Assembly: GCA_947462425.1 (NCBI GenBank)
Contig: CANHPI010000022.1
Coordinates: forward strand, 1 to 14,950
From: Bacteroidota bacterium
GTDB lineage: Bacteria; Bacteroidota; Bacteroidia; B-17B0; B-17BO
Direction: 5' to 3'
DNA length: 14,950 bases
Below are positions 14,920-14,950 of the stretch, piece after piece. The notes under the pieces were generated by a model. It ran no database searches and had not been told where the DNA came from. It saw only the letters and a program-made list of their open reading frames with translations. A program made the position numbers and the translations under genes. Position 1 is the stretch's first letter; each line of letters starts with the position of its first letter.

Positions 14920-14950
14920 AGCACTTTAGGGATTACAGATATCGCAATAC

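Noticed and set aside
14920..14950. End of an upstream gene, or another GCAGAT-type repeat, before pyrC
   Set aside because: The minus strand reads five codons then TAA (14935-14933), and ACAGATATCGC faintly recalls the repeat, but 31 bases are too few to support either.

Overview
This is AT-rich chromosomal DNA that looks like a member of the Bacteroidota. Three things point there: TAnnTTTG-type promoter elements with poor Shine-Dalgarno sequences, the gene families present (carotenoid hydratase/cyclase fusion, short Ppx, stand-alone heptose-phosphate kinase, menaquinone methyltransferase), and GCAGAT-rich and GGGCGTT...AACGC-type intergenic palindromes. I cannot name a genus. The window is gene-dense, every intergenic gap is shorter than about 160 bases, and I saw no tRNA, rRNA, CRISPR array, transposase or phage gene.

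Left part (1-4985): the first codons of a sigma-70 family factor and a membrane glycosyltransferase (both minus strand) overlap by 13 bases. A HAD phosphatase runs the other way and collides tail-to-tail with a minus-strand operon. That operon, in transcription order, is a CruF-CrtYcd carotenoid end-group fusion, an AI-2E family membrane protein and a DUF2461 protein. These three genes are joined by a 4-base overlap and a 3-base gap.

Middle (5086-8072): ppk1 and ppx overlap by 4 bases and form a polyphosphate synthesis/degradation operon, divergent from the carotenoid operon. A structured repeat, probably also a terminator, separates ppx from the convergent menaquinone methyltransferase gene.

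Right part (8207-14919): the minus strand carries an aspartate-type aminotransferase, a heptose-7-phosphate kinase and ubiE/menG. GCAGAT-type repeats fill the gaps between them. Divergent from the aminotransferase are an EVE-domain protein and an exported thioredoxin-fold protein that starts with TTG. The window ends with a minus-strand dihydroorotase (pyrC) followed by an SbtA-like bicarbonate permease. That pair makes metabolic sense, because bicarbonate is consumed in the first step of pyrimidine synthesis.

The content is mostly housekeeping and I do not see a clear new multi-gene system. The items most worth following up are the three-domain carotenoid fusion, the pyrC-sbtA pairing, and the two kinds of intergenic palindrome, one of which fills the leader of ubiE.
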